Below, piece by piece: positions 7,649-15,812 of a stretch of 64,000 nt of DNA (the stretch's first letter is position 1; every line of letters starts with the position of its first letter). The notes beneath the pieces are model-generated. The model was not told the origin of the DNA. It saw only the letters and a program-made list of their open reading frames with translations, and did no database searches. The stretch is taken from the NCBI GenBank assembly GCA_028688995.1, contig JAQTXB010000010.1:29948-93947 (forward strand), written 5' to 3'. This stretch comes from Aliarcobacter sp. (lineage in GTDB: Bacteria; Campylobacterota; Campylobacteria; Campylobacterales; Arcobacteraceae). The translations under genes and the position numbers were made by a program.

Positions 7649-9583
7649 TTAATCTTTTGAAGTCTTATTTTTACCACTTTTTTTTGATTGATACATTAAT
7701 TTATCAATTCTTTCATAGATAGAATCAACATCATCATCTTCATTTACTTGACTCAATCCTACACTTATTGTAATTTCTTCATTCTCTATTATAATCATTT
7801 TAGAGATTTTTTCTCTAATTTTCTCGACTACTTCAAATGCTTCATCTATTAAAGTTTTAGGGAAAATAATTATAAATTCCTCTCCTCCAACTCTAAATAT
7901 CAAATCAGTTTTTCTAATTAATAATTTAACTTCATCTGTCATCTCTTTTAAAACTTTATCACCAATATCATGGCCATAAGTATCATTAATATTTTTAAAA
8001 TTATCTATATCATACATTGCAATACAAAAAATACTGTTATATCTTTGGTATAAATCAAATTTCTCTTTTAATCTTTCATTGAATGCTTTTCTATTAAAAA
8101 TATTTGTTAATTCATCATGGTAAGCTTGTTCTTTTAACTTTTCATGAATCTCATGTAACTCAGTTATATCTCTACTTATTCCTAAAATACCTTGTTTATT
8201 ATTCTTTTTATATTGAAGAGGAATTTTTTTAGTTTGAAGAAGTATTTTTTTAGTTTGAAGAAGTATTTTTTTAGTTTCAAAAAGAACCCACTCTTCGTTT
8301 ATTAATATTCTTTTTGCTTTAATAACTGCCAAATCTTTTTCTTGAAATCCTTTTGCAACTTCTTCTTCAAAAAGTTCAAAATCATCTTTTCCTATAATTT
8401 CTGACTCTTTTTTCCCTATAAATCTCTCAAAACTTTTATTACAACCTAAATATCTAAGTTTGCAATCCTTAAAAAAGATAAAATCATCTGTTGTATTTAT
8501 CACTGTTTTTAATAAATTTTTAATTTGATGATTTTTATTAAAAAAGTAAATTATCAGTAATAAAACAAAAAATAAAAAAGCTATTGTTATAAAAATCAGA
8601 CTCTCTTCTTGATGAGTAAGTTCAAAAGTCATGGTTTTATGTGGATTTTCATCATAAATAAAAGAATCTATATCCATATCTTTATTTACTAAACCAACTA
8701 ATTTAAAGACATTTACAGTATTTTTTAATTTTTTTCCATCAATGTCTCCAATATTTTCATCATAAGCATAGGCCATTTTTTTTAAAATTTCACCCTCTTT
8801 TACTAAATGAATAAATGATTTATTTTGAGTATTATATTTATTGAATATAATTTCTGCTGTTTCACCTATATTTTCAAAGGCATATTTCCAACCTTTTATT
8901 GTTGCATCATAAAAATCTTTTGTAAGTTTGGGATTATTTTTTATAAATATTGATGATGAAAAAAGAATATCATTGTAAAAATCAAAACCAAAATCTTTTG
9001 GATGAAATATTTTATATTCTATATTTTTATCTTTTAATAATATTGGTTCATTAGACATATATGATGCCATTGCATCTGTATTCCCATTAATCAAATCCCC
9101 TATATTAAAAGAGTGTTCTTGTCTTATAAAATCACTCTCCCTTAAACCATTTGCACTTAACATTGCCAATATTGATGCCGAATTAGCCGCATCATTTGTA
9201 ATCATTATTTTTTTATTTTTTAAATCTTTAACACTGTTTATATTGGAATCTTTTTTTACTAAAAGCATCAAAGGAGATTCTTGAAGAGTTGCTCCTAAAG
9301 CAACAACATCAGCGCCATTTATTCTGTCGATTAATAAAGAACTACTTCCTATTGCAAAATCTGCCCTTTTAGTTTTTACCATCTGTATTAAATCTGTATT
9401 TGAAGTAAATTCTTTAATATCCAAATCAATGCCAACATCATTGTAAAAGCCTTTTTCTTTGGCAATATAATATCCAGCAAATTGAAATTGATTTAACCAG
9501 TTTAATTGAAGAGTTATTTTCTTATTAGTATTTGCAGATAATAAAATAGAGATCGAGATTAAAATTAATAGAATTTTTTTCAT
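7649..9583 (-). CDS. Membrane sensor diguanylate cyclase with NMT1/THI5-like periplasmic domain
   Basis: I start this at the internal ATG (MKKILLILISISIL) because AAGGTGG lies 4 bases upstream and the signal peptide begins there; the longer ORF adds 10 residues. A periplasmic NMT1/THI5-like binding domain (about 20-300, ITLQLNWLNQFQFAGYYIA) precedes a transmembrane helix (about 324-346), a PAS domain (about 355-480) and a GGDEF domain (about 485-640). The active site reads RVGGEEF, with an RKTD inhibitory I-site five residues earlier, so cyclase activity is likely. The NMT1 fold often binds thiamine-precursor pyrimidines, but the ligand here is unknown. The PAS segment carries a short in-frame tandem repeat (KKILLQT). 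It is related to the kinase at 15813. Confidence 0.88.
   Translation of the reverse strand: MKKILLILISISILLSANTNKKITLQLNWLNQFQFAGYYIAKEKGFYNDVGIDLDIKEFTSNTDLIQMVKTKRADFAIGSSSLLIDRINGADVVALGATLQESPLMLLVKKDSNINSVKDLKNKKIMITNDAANSASILAMLSANGLRESDFIRQEHSFNIGDLINGNTDAMASYMSNEPILLKDKNIEYKIFHPKDFGFDFYNDILFSSSIFIKNNPKLTKDFYDATIKGWKYAFENIGETAEIIFNKYNTQNKSFIHLVKEGEILKKMAYAYDENIGDIDGKKLKNTVNVFKLVGLVNKDMDIDSFIYDENPHKTMTFELTHQEESLIFITIAFLFFVLLLIIYFFNKNHQIKNLLKTVINTTDDFIFFKDCKLRYLGCNKSFERFIGKKESEIIGKDDFELFEEEVAKGFQEKDLAVIKAKRILINEEWVLFETKKILLQTKKILLQTKKIPLQYKKNNKQGILGISRDITELHEIHEKLKEQAYHDELTNIFNRKAFNERLKEKFDLYQRYNSIFCIAMYDIDNFKNINDTYGHDIGDKVLKEMTDEVKLLIRKTDLIFRVGGEEFIIIFPKTLIDEAFEVVEKIREKISKMIIIENEEITISVGLSQVNEDDDVDSIYERIDKLMYQSKKSGKNKTSKD
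8224..8277 (-). repeat. In-frame 21-bp tandem repeat inside PAS region
   Basis: Two full 21-base units and part of a third (TTTTTTTAGTTTGAAGAAGTA on the plus strand) encode KKILLQT KKILLQT KKIPLQ. The unit is a multiple of three, so copy changes would keep the frame and alter the PAS domain only in length. Confidence 0.85.
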
Positions 9584-9694
9584 AATTCCACCTTTCAAAA
9601 AGTCATTCTTCAATAAATTTAGAAATATAATTATAATAACATAAAAATGTAATTATAATCTAAGATGAAAGAGTTATTTTATAAAAATTAAGAG

Positions 9695-9719
9695 AAAAAG
9701 GAAAGTTTAAAAACTTTCC
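9695..9719 (-). terminator. Rho-independent terminator of chemoreceptor gene
   Basis: On the minus strand the perfect 9-base stem GGAAAGTTT / AAACTTTCC is followed by TTTTT. The stem includes the stop codon of the chemoreceptor ending at 9707. Confidence 0.75.
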
Positions 9720-11689
9720 CATTCATTGTCATCAGATTTATTAGTAGCTATTTTAGTCTCTTTTATTTCTGTTTTTTTATGTACTACTTTATGAGTGTTT
9801 ATTTCAAAAGAAGAGTTGTCATTTTTTGCAAAACTTCTTTTTGCTTTAACATCTTCTTTTCCTATAAACTCTTTTGCATTTGCATTACTTACAACTAATT
9901 TTGCTATTTCATCTGTTACAACTGCAACATCGTGAGTTTGACTAGCAACTGCAGCATTTTGTTGAGTTTGTCTATCAAGACTATTTACAGCATCATTAAT
10001 TTGTTCAATTCCAGTAAGTTGCTCTTTACTTGACATTTCTATATCAGAAATCAAGTTTATAGTTTGAGATATATTTTCATTTAATAGTTTATATCCTTCT
10101 ATCATGTGAGTTGCTATTTCTTTACCATAATTAGCTTTTTTCGTTGCATTTTCAACTATTGTTTTTATCTCTTTAGCTGCTTCTGCACTTCTTGAAGCTA
10201 AGTTTCTCACCTCTTGTGCAACTACTGCAAATCCTTTACCAGCTTCTCCTGCAGTTGCAGCTTCAACAGCTGCATTTAAAGAAAGAATATTTGTTTGGAA
10301 TGCAATTTGGTCAATCACTGAAATTGCATCATTAATTGCAGTAACTTGTGTATTAATCTCATCCATTGCAACTGTAGTTTGATTTGCTAATTTTTCACCC
10401 TCAGAAGATGAAGTTGTCACTCCATTTGAATATCTAGCCATTTTTGCAATATTTTGTGTATTGTTTCTAATATTTGAAGTTATCTCTTCTAATGCAGCTG
10501 CTGTCTCTTCTAAAGAAGTTGCTGCTTCATTTGAACTAATATTTAATTTATCAACATTTGCTAATAAAATATTTGAACTCTCTGCTAGGGTTAATCCATT
10601 TGATTTATTCTCTACTAACATTCCATTTATTATGTCTGCTAAATTATTTAAACCTACAGTTACACCACTACTACAACCTTTAATTCTATGAGTAAAATCA
10701 AGTTTTGCATATTTGTCTAGGGCAAAACTAATATCATTAATATTAGTACAAACTCTTAATTGAAGAGATTGTAACATCTCGTTAAATGAATTTTTCAACT
10801 CTTCAAGACTTTCATTTTGTGTAGTTTTTTCCATTCTATGATTTAAAAAACCATTTTTAACTTCATTTACTACTTTTTTTACATCATCAATTAATACATG
10901 GTCTTCTTCAATCAATTTTTCTGTTTTAATTATATTTTGATTTATAACTTTTGCCATTTCTCCAAATTCATCTTTTGAAGAATCATCTAAAAGTTTAGCT
11001 TTTGAAGTCTCTTTATTTAAAAATCCAAAAAACGACAATAATCCTTCTTCAAAATTTGTTAATGAAGTTCCAATTTGTCTAACTAATACTACGCCAATTA
11101 CAATACCAACAATAACTCCAATAACTGACATTAATATAATAATAAAAAGTGTTGAATTTGATTTTTCAGAAGTTTGTTTTGAGTTTATAAAAGCTTCATT
11201 TACCTGTGCTTCTTTTAATTCATCTACTAAAGCTGCAAGTTCTAATGTACTTTTATCTAACTCTTCCATTACAATGTCACCCTCTTCTTTGTTGTGAGCA
11301 TAACTTGAAACCATTTTTTTACCAGTTTCAAAAAGAGCTGTTGCTTTTTCTTTCATTTTGTTTATTTTTTCTAAAGCAACTTGATCATTTTCTGCTTTAT
11401 ACATTTTTTCAAAAGCTGCCATGTTAGAGATGAATTTGTCATAAGCTTCTTTTGCTTCATTTATAACTTCTAAATCTTGAGTTAAAGAGCTATCTGTTAA
11501 GAACTGCTGTATTTGACAACTTTGAAATTTTGTATCAGCTGCTATCATTGCCATTGGTACAGACTCATTTGATGTTTGTTCACTAATAGTTTTCACATCA
11601 TTAATATTCGAGATTGTTAATAATGATGTAACAATAAAAATTCCTAAAATACTCCCTATTCCATACACTAATTTATGTTTAACTTGCAA
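9707..11689 (-). CDS. Methyl-accepting chemotaxis protein with CheR-tether-like C-terminus
   Basis: A 660-residue transmembrane chemoreceptor. A first membrane helix (about 7-27), a periplasmic four-helix-bundle-like ligand domain (about 30-175, with [13 protein letters not shown]), a second helix (about 180-203) and a HAMP region precede the conserved signalling hairpin ([34 protein letters not shown], in part). The C-terminus is NEWESF, which resembles the xWxxF pentapeptide that tethers CheR and CheB; the other three receptors in the window lack it. The start is a TTG with GGAG 5 bases upstream and no nearby ATG. It is monocistronic, with its own terminator. Confidence 0.9.
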   Translation of the reverse strand: MQVKHKLVYGIGSILGIFIVTSLLTISNINDVKTISEQTSNESVPMAMIAADTKFQSCQIQQFLTDSSLTQDLEVINEAKEAYDKFISNMAAFEKMYKAENDQVALEKINKMKEKATALFETGKKMVSSYAHNKEEGDIVMEELDKSTLELAALVDELKEAQVNEAFINSKQTSEKSNSTLFIIILMSVIGVIVGIVIGVVLVRQIGTSLTNFEEGLLSFFGFLNKETSKAKLLDDSSKDEFGEMAKVINQNIIKTEKLIEEDHVLIDDVKKVVNEVKNGFLNHRMEKTTQNESLEELKNSFNEMLQSLQLRVCTNINDISFALDKYAKLDFTHRIKGCSSGVTVGLNNLADIINGMLVENKSNGLTLAESSNILLANVDKLNISSNEAATSLEETAAALEEITSNIRNNTQNIAKMARYSNGVTTSSSEGEKLANQTTVAMDEINTQVTAINDAISVIDQIAFQTNILSLNAAVEAATAGEAGKGFAVVAQEVRNLASRSAEAAKEIKTIVENATKKANYGKEIATHMIEGYKLLNENISQTINLISDIEMSSKEQLTGIEQINDAVNSLDRQTQQNAAVASQTHDVAVVTDEIAKLVVSNANAKEFIGKEDVKAKRSFAKNDNSSFEINTHKVVHKKTEIKETKIATNKSDDNEWESF

Positions 11690-11819
11690 CTTCTCTCCTA
11701 AACTTTTAGCCTTAATAAATTACGACTAGTTATAATATATATACAATTATATAATAATTTATATGAAAAAAAGTTTTAAAATAGTAATTTAATAAATCAT
11801 TATTTTTTATATATAGTTA

Positions 11820-11984
11820 TTATTCTGTAGCTTCATGTATAGCTTGTTTAGTTGAATCGTATGCTTTACCTGTAGTTTCTTTCGTAGCTTTCCATGCATC
11901 ACTACTATCTTTTTTTATACCATACCATGTTGCACAACCTTGAAATAAAATTATTAATATAATTAATAGCATAGTTTTTTTCAT
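11820..11984 (-). CDS. Small entericidin-like lipoprotein
   Basis: The ORF track starts upstream, but the ATG at 11984 has TTGGAG before it and begins a short lipoprotein signal (MKKTMLLIILIILFQGC), with lipobox FQGC at about 14-17. The mature part is only about 38 residues and helical (WYGIKKDSSDAWKATKETTGKAYDSTKQAI), reminiscent of entericidin-type small lipoproteins. That family link is tentative. It is divergent from the trans-sulfuration gene at 12105. Confidence 0.6.
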   Translation of the reverse strand: MKKTMLLIILIILFQGCATWYGIKKDSSDAWKATKETTGKAYDSTKQAIHEATE

Positions 11985-12104
11985 AATTAACTCCAACTTT
12001 TCTAATTTTATACTTATATCATTTTTTATCTCAGAATAAATTAAAAACAATTTTTTGCCCTTAATATGATTTTAGATACAATTGCAAAAAATTATAGGAC
12101 TATT

Positions 12105-13259
12105 ATGAGTGAACAAATAGAAACATCTTTATGCCATATTGCAAAATTTGCACCTTTTAACGATATTAGTGGCGCTTCTCACTTTCCAATTTATAACACT
12201 GGAACATTTGATTTAAAAAAACAAACTGGCGATAAAATTTATGATTATACAAGAAGTGACAATCCAACACGGGAAGTTTTAGAAAATCTATTTACTCATG
12301 TTGAAGGTGGAGCTGGTTGTGTTTGTACTCATACAGGAATTGCATGTGTATCTTTATTATTTGAAACTGTTTTAAAAGCAAATTCACATATTTTAGTTGA
12401 AGCGGATTGTTATGGTGGAACTTTTAGATTATTAAAAATCTTTAAAGAAAAATATAATGTTACTGTTCATTTTGCAAACTTTTTAGATTTTGAAATGTTA
12501 GAACATATTTTAAAAACAAATCCTATAGACTTAGTTTTATGCGAAAGCCCAACAAATCCAGGTTTAAAAATTATAGATTTGAAACAAGTGGCTGATTTAT
12601 CTCATAAATATGATGCTTTATTTGCTGTTGATAATTCCCTTGCAACTTTTATATCTCAAAGACCTTTAGAGTTTGGAGCTGATTTTTCACTTTTCTCAAC
12701 AACAAAATATATTTCAGGTCATGGAAGTGTAGTTGCTGGTGCAATCGTTGCAAAAACAAAAGAGCTATCACAACAAATTCACTACTATGCAAATGCCCAT
12801 GGAAGAAGTCAAAATCCTATGGATGTATTTTTAATAAGTCTTGGAATTCCAACATTAAAAGTTCGAATGATTGAGCATGAAAAAAACTCTATATTAATTG
12901 CTAAATTCCTAGAAGAACAAGATTATATAAAAAAAGTTACTCACCCTGCCTTAGAATCTCATCCACAATATGAATTGGCAAAAAAACAGATGCAGTTTAT
13001 TCCTGGATTATTTTGTGTTGATTTTATTAGTGTTGAATTAGCTGAACAATTTATCGAAAAAACAAAAATATTTGGGGAAAAATGCTCATTTGGAAGTCCT
13101 GATAGTAGAGTTGAAATTCCTGCAAAAATTTCCCATGCAAGTTTTTCAAAAGAAGAATTAGCAGCTATTGGAATTAGTGATAGTACAGTTAGATTTTCTA
13201 TTGGTTTAGAAAGTGTAGAAGATTTAATAAATGATATTAAACAAGCAGTAAAAAAGTAG
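12105..13259 (+). CDS. PLP-dependent trans-sulfuration enzyme (cystathionine gamma-synthase/lyase family)
   Basis: The start chosen is MSEQIETSLC, with TAGGAC just upstream; the ORF track adds 13 residues. The 384-residue length is typical of the Cys/Met metabolism PLP family. The family's Tyr-Arg and substrate-loop motif appears as YTRSDNPTREVLE, and the cofactor lysine is expected at Lys201 (SLFSTTKYISGHG). It may perform gamma-replacement or gamma-elimination on homoserine esters or cystathionine in methionine/cysteine synthesis; the exact substrate cannot be read from sequence. The next gene, 10 bases downstream, is a second member of the family, so the two probably act in one pathway. 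Confidence 0.85.
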   Translation: MSEQIETSLCHIAKFAPFNDISGASHFPIYNTGTFDLKKQTGDKIYDYTRSDNPTREVLENLFTHVEGGAGCVCTHTGIACVSLLFETVLKANSHILVEADCYGGTFRLLKIFKEKYNVTVHFANFLDFEMLEHILKTNPIDLVLCESPTNPGLKIIDLKQVADLSHKYDALFAVDNSLATFISQRPLEFGADFSLFSTTKYISGHGSVVAGAIVAKTKELSQQIHYYANAHGRSQNPMDVFLISLGIPTLKVRMIEHEKNSILIAKFLEEQDYIKKVTHPALESHPQYELAKKQMQFIPGLFCVDFISVELAEQFIEKTKIFGEKCSFGSPDSRVEIPAKISHASFSKEELAAIGISDSTVRFSIGLESVEDLINDIKQAVKK

Positions 13260-13269
13260 AACTACATAG

Positions 13270-14763
13270 ATGAATGACTTAATCTTTACACCAATTGCTT
13301 GTGGACAAACTCTACCAGTTAATAACATTCATGCTGTTTCTGTTTCTATGCCAGAACTTCAAGATGTTATTGATTACGAAGAGCAAACTGCTGAAATTTT
13401 AGAAAAAATCACAAGTGCATATCCAAGATTTGTGATGCACCCTTATTTAAAACTTTTGGCAACTTTTATAAAAGAGAAATATAAAGTTTCAAATGCCTAT
13501 GAAGTTGTACTTTTAAGCTCTCAAAAAGCTGTAGATGTTGTAAGTAGCAAATATTTCATTCATAATAAAATAGAAATCAATGAGCCTTTTGGAGTAATTT
13601 TAGTTCAAAATGGAACATCACAACTTCAAAAAGTTTTAAAGTTTATTCAACATGTGGGTTATAATTTATCTTCAAGGTTAGCAGAAGATTATTTATTTGA
13701 TGTTGGTTTATTAAATACTAAACATCAAGAAGAGTTAGATGATGCAAAAACAGCTTATGATAATCTAACTTCAACATTAGCAAAAGCGTATAATCAACCA
13801 CAAAAAAATGTTTGTTTAACTCCATCTGGAATGAATGCAGTTTATTGTGCCCTAAGAGGTTTAAGAACAATTCAAAATAAAAATGGAAAAACAAAATTAA
13901 TTCAACTTGGTTGGTTATATCTTGATACTATGAATATAGTTGAGCACTATTTTGATGAAAATAAAATATTTTATGATATTAATAATCTAGATGTTGTTGA
14001 AAATTATTTAAAAACTAATGGACATACAATTTCAGCAATAATCACAGAAATTCCAACAAATCCCCTACTTCAAACTGTGGATTTACCAAGACTAAAAAAT
14101 CTTTGTTTGAAATATAATATTGTTTTAGTAATTGATGCAACTTTTGCAACACCTTTTAATATGGATTTAAAACCTTATGCAGATGTTTATGTGGAATCAC
14201 TTACAAAATTTGCAAGTGGAAATGCAGATGTTTTAATGGGAGCTGTTATTTTAAATGAAAATTCTAAAATTGCTATGATTTCTCAAGAGTTTTTTAAACA
14301 CGCTGACATGCCATATATAAAAGATATTCAAAGACTTAGTTTTGAAATAAAAAATTATGAAAAAAGAATGAAAACTATCTCAGAAAATACAAAAAAATTA
14401 GTTGAATACTTTAAAAAAGCACCTTTTATAGATGAAATTTTTTATTGTTTAAATCCTAAATATGCTTCAAATTATCAAAAACTAATGATTAATGAAAACT
14501 GCTATACAGGAATAATTTCTGTTACATTTAAAAAAGATTTTGAAAAGATTTACAATAAGTTAAATTTTGCAAAAGGTCCTAGTTTAGGAACAGAATTTAC
14601 TCTTTTAATGCCTTATACTTATCTAGCTCACTACGATTTAGTTACTTCAAAAAGTGGTCAAGAGTTTTTAAAACAAATTGGACTTCCAATAAATCTTCTT
14701 CGTATTTCTGTTGGTTGTGAAGATATAAATGAGATTATAAAAGAGTTTGAAAAAGCAAATTAA
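13270..14763 (+). CDS. Cys/Met metabolism PLP enzyme with N-terminal extension
   Basis: A 497-residue enzyme. Residues about 155-495 are a divergent Cys/Met metabolism PLP fold, with the predicted cofactor lysine at Lys313 (VESLTKFASGNADVLMG) and substrate motif IITEIPTNPLLQ. The first 150 residues (LIFTPIACGQTLPVNN...) have no counterpart in the standard 380-400 residue enzymes, though fungal and some bacterial cystathionine gamma-synthases have similar extensions. It is probably co-transcribed with the preceding paralogue, so a cystathionine synthase and lyase pair is plausible but unproven. Confidence 0.78.
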   Translation: MNDLIFTPIACGQTLPVNNIHAVSVSMPELQDVIDYEEQTAEILEKITSAYPRFVMHPYLKLLATFIKEKYKVSNAYEVVLLSSQKAVDVVSSKYFIHNKIEINEPFGVILVQNGTSQLQKVLKFIQHVGYNLSSRLAEDYLFDVGLLNTKHQEELDDAKTAYDNLTSTLAKAYNQPQKNVCLTPSGMNAVYCALRGLRTIQNKNGKTKLIQLGWLYLDTMNIVEHYFDENKIFYDINNLDVVENYLKTNGHTISAIITEIPTNPLLQTVDLPRLKNLCLKYNIVLVIDATFATPFNMDLKPYADVYVESLTKFASGNADVLMGAVILNENSKIAMISQEFFKHADMPYIKDIQRLSFEIKNYEKRMKTISENTKKLVEYFKKAPFIDEIFYCLNPKYASNYQKLMINENCYTGIISVTFKKDFEKIYNKLNFAKGPSLGTEFTLLMPYTYLAHYDLVTSKSGQEFLKQIGLPINLLRISVGCEDINEIIKEFEKAN

Positions 14764-14810
14764 AGAGTTAATAAGAGTATCATTATAAAAATCAACAGAA
14801 AGGATTTAAA

Positions 14811-15011
14811 ATGACTAACAATATAGGAACAATTGATAGAATTATTAGAATTGTAATAGGTTCAGCAATTATTATTTGGGGAGCAATGAATAATAGTTTA
14901 TTAGGGGCAATTGGTCTAATTCCACTATTAACAGCAGCAATTGGATGGTGTCCATTATACTGCCCTTTAAAAATTAATACAACTTGCAATAAAGATAATT
15001 GTAAGAAATAA
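14811..15011 (+). CDS. DUF2892 small membrane protein
   Basis: A 66-residue protein matching the DUF2892 (YgaP transmembrane-like) pattern. It opens with NIGTIDRIIRIVIG, has two hydrophobic helices, and ends in a Cys-containing tail (GWCPLYCPLKINTTC). Such proteins often sit near rhodanese or sulfur-handling genes, which fits the sulfur amino acid enzymes upstream. AGAAAGGA precedes the ATG. The antisense ORF at 14792 is a shadow. Confidence 0.85.
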   Translation: MTNNIGTIDRIIRIVIGSAIIIWGAMNNSLLGAIGLIPLLTAAIGWCPLYCPLKINTTCNKDNCKK

Positions 15012-15013
15012 AG

Positions 15014-15038
15014 AAAAGCTAGTTAACTCTAGCTTTTT
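15014..15038. terminator. Bidirectional terminator between DUF2892 and response regulator genes
   Basis: The perfect arms AAAAGCTAG and CTAGCTTTT with a 6-base loop lie between convergent genes. A/T runs on both flanks would let it work in either direction. Confidence 0.75.
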
Positions 15039-15699
15039 AAAAATTTAACTTATATCCAATCCCATACTCTGTAATTAAGTATCTTGGATTTGCTCCATTA
15101 TCACCGATTTTAATTCTTATATTTTTTATATGATAATCTAAACTTCTATCACTTTGAATAATTGAAGATAAACATTTTAATAACTCATCTCTTTTTACAA
15201 CACTATTTTTATTTTCAATTAAATATTTTAATATTTCGAATTCTGTTTTTGTAAGTTTTAAAGATTTTTCTTGAAATAAGATCATTCCATTAAATAATTG
15301 AAAAACCTTTTTTTCTATTTTTTCAACAAATGTTGAGATATTTTTTATATGAACCCAAATTCTAGCTTCTAGTTCTTCTGGGTCAATTGGTTTAATCATA
15401 TAATCAACAGCCCCTAGTTTAAAAGCCTGAAGTTTTGTATTTTTATCAGAATAGGCACTTGCAACAATCACCGGAATATTAATTTTATTTTTATTTAAAA
15501 AACTCAATACTTCAAAACCATTAAAATCAGGAATATTAATATCAAGAAGAATTATTGAATATTTTCCAAATTTTATATTTGAAATTGCACTTGTGACAGT
15601 AGTTGCAATATCAACTTTAAAATTATACTCTTCTAAAAAGTCTTTTATTAGACCTGCTGTAAATTCATCATCTTCAATTAATAAAATATTATAAACCAT
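15037..15699 (-). CDS. OmpR-family response regulator, predicted partner of NMT1 kinase
   Basis: A 220-residue regulator with an intact receiver (acidic pair EDD at 9-11, phospho-acceptor Asp53 in IILLDINIPDFNG, Lys in MIKPID) and a C-terminal winged helix (about 130-218, LTKTEFEILKYLIENKNSVVKRDELLK). It is divergent from the large histidine kinase at 15813, and the 113-base gap between them holds a direct-repeat motif also found before two downstream genes. It is therefore the best candidate to bind that motif; this is inference from position and family. Confidence 0.9.
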   Translation of the reverse strand: MVYNILLIEDDEFTAGLIKDFLEEYNFKVDIATTVTSAISNIKFGKYSIILLDINIPDFNGFEVLSFLNKNKINIPVIVASAYSDKNTKLQAFKLGAVDYMIKPIDPEELEARIWVHIKNISTFVEKIEKKVFQLFNGMILFQEKSLKLTKTEFEILKYLIENKNSVVKRDELLKCLSSIIQSDRSLDYHIKNIRIKIGDNGANPRYLITEYGIGYKLNF

Positions 15700-15715
15700 C
15701 TTTTTCTTTCATTTG

Positions 15716-15767
15716 CTCAGATTACTCAGATTTTACTATTGTTTCCCTTATGTTAATATTGTATTAT
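15716..15767 (+). promoter_or_regulatory. Shared regulatory motif A, upstream of NMT1 histidine kinase
   Basis: The direct repeat CTCAGATTACTCAGATT is followed after 12 bases by CCC, and then by a -10-like TATTAT starting 46 bases after the motif's first base. The same elements with identical spacing occur at 20534 and 22526. A TTGTTT at the -35 position is not conserved in the other copies, which suggests activator-dependent promoters. Head-to-tail half-sites are typical for OmpR-family regulators. Confidence 0.72.
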
Positions 15768-15812
15768 TTTAAATAACTACAACTATACAAAAAAATTTCA
15801 CTTAGGAAAAAA

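Noticed and set aside
10461-10691. Plus-strand ORFs opposite chemoreceptor genes (also 19257, 19665 and 43277 on their opposite strands)
   Set aside because: They are antisense to the conserved signalling hairpin, and their similarity to each other only mirrors the receptors.
14792-14989. 65-residue minus-strand ORF opposite DUF2892
   Set aside because: The plus-strand DUF2892 frame has a good ribosome-binding site and family match; the antisense frame has neither.
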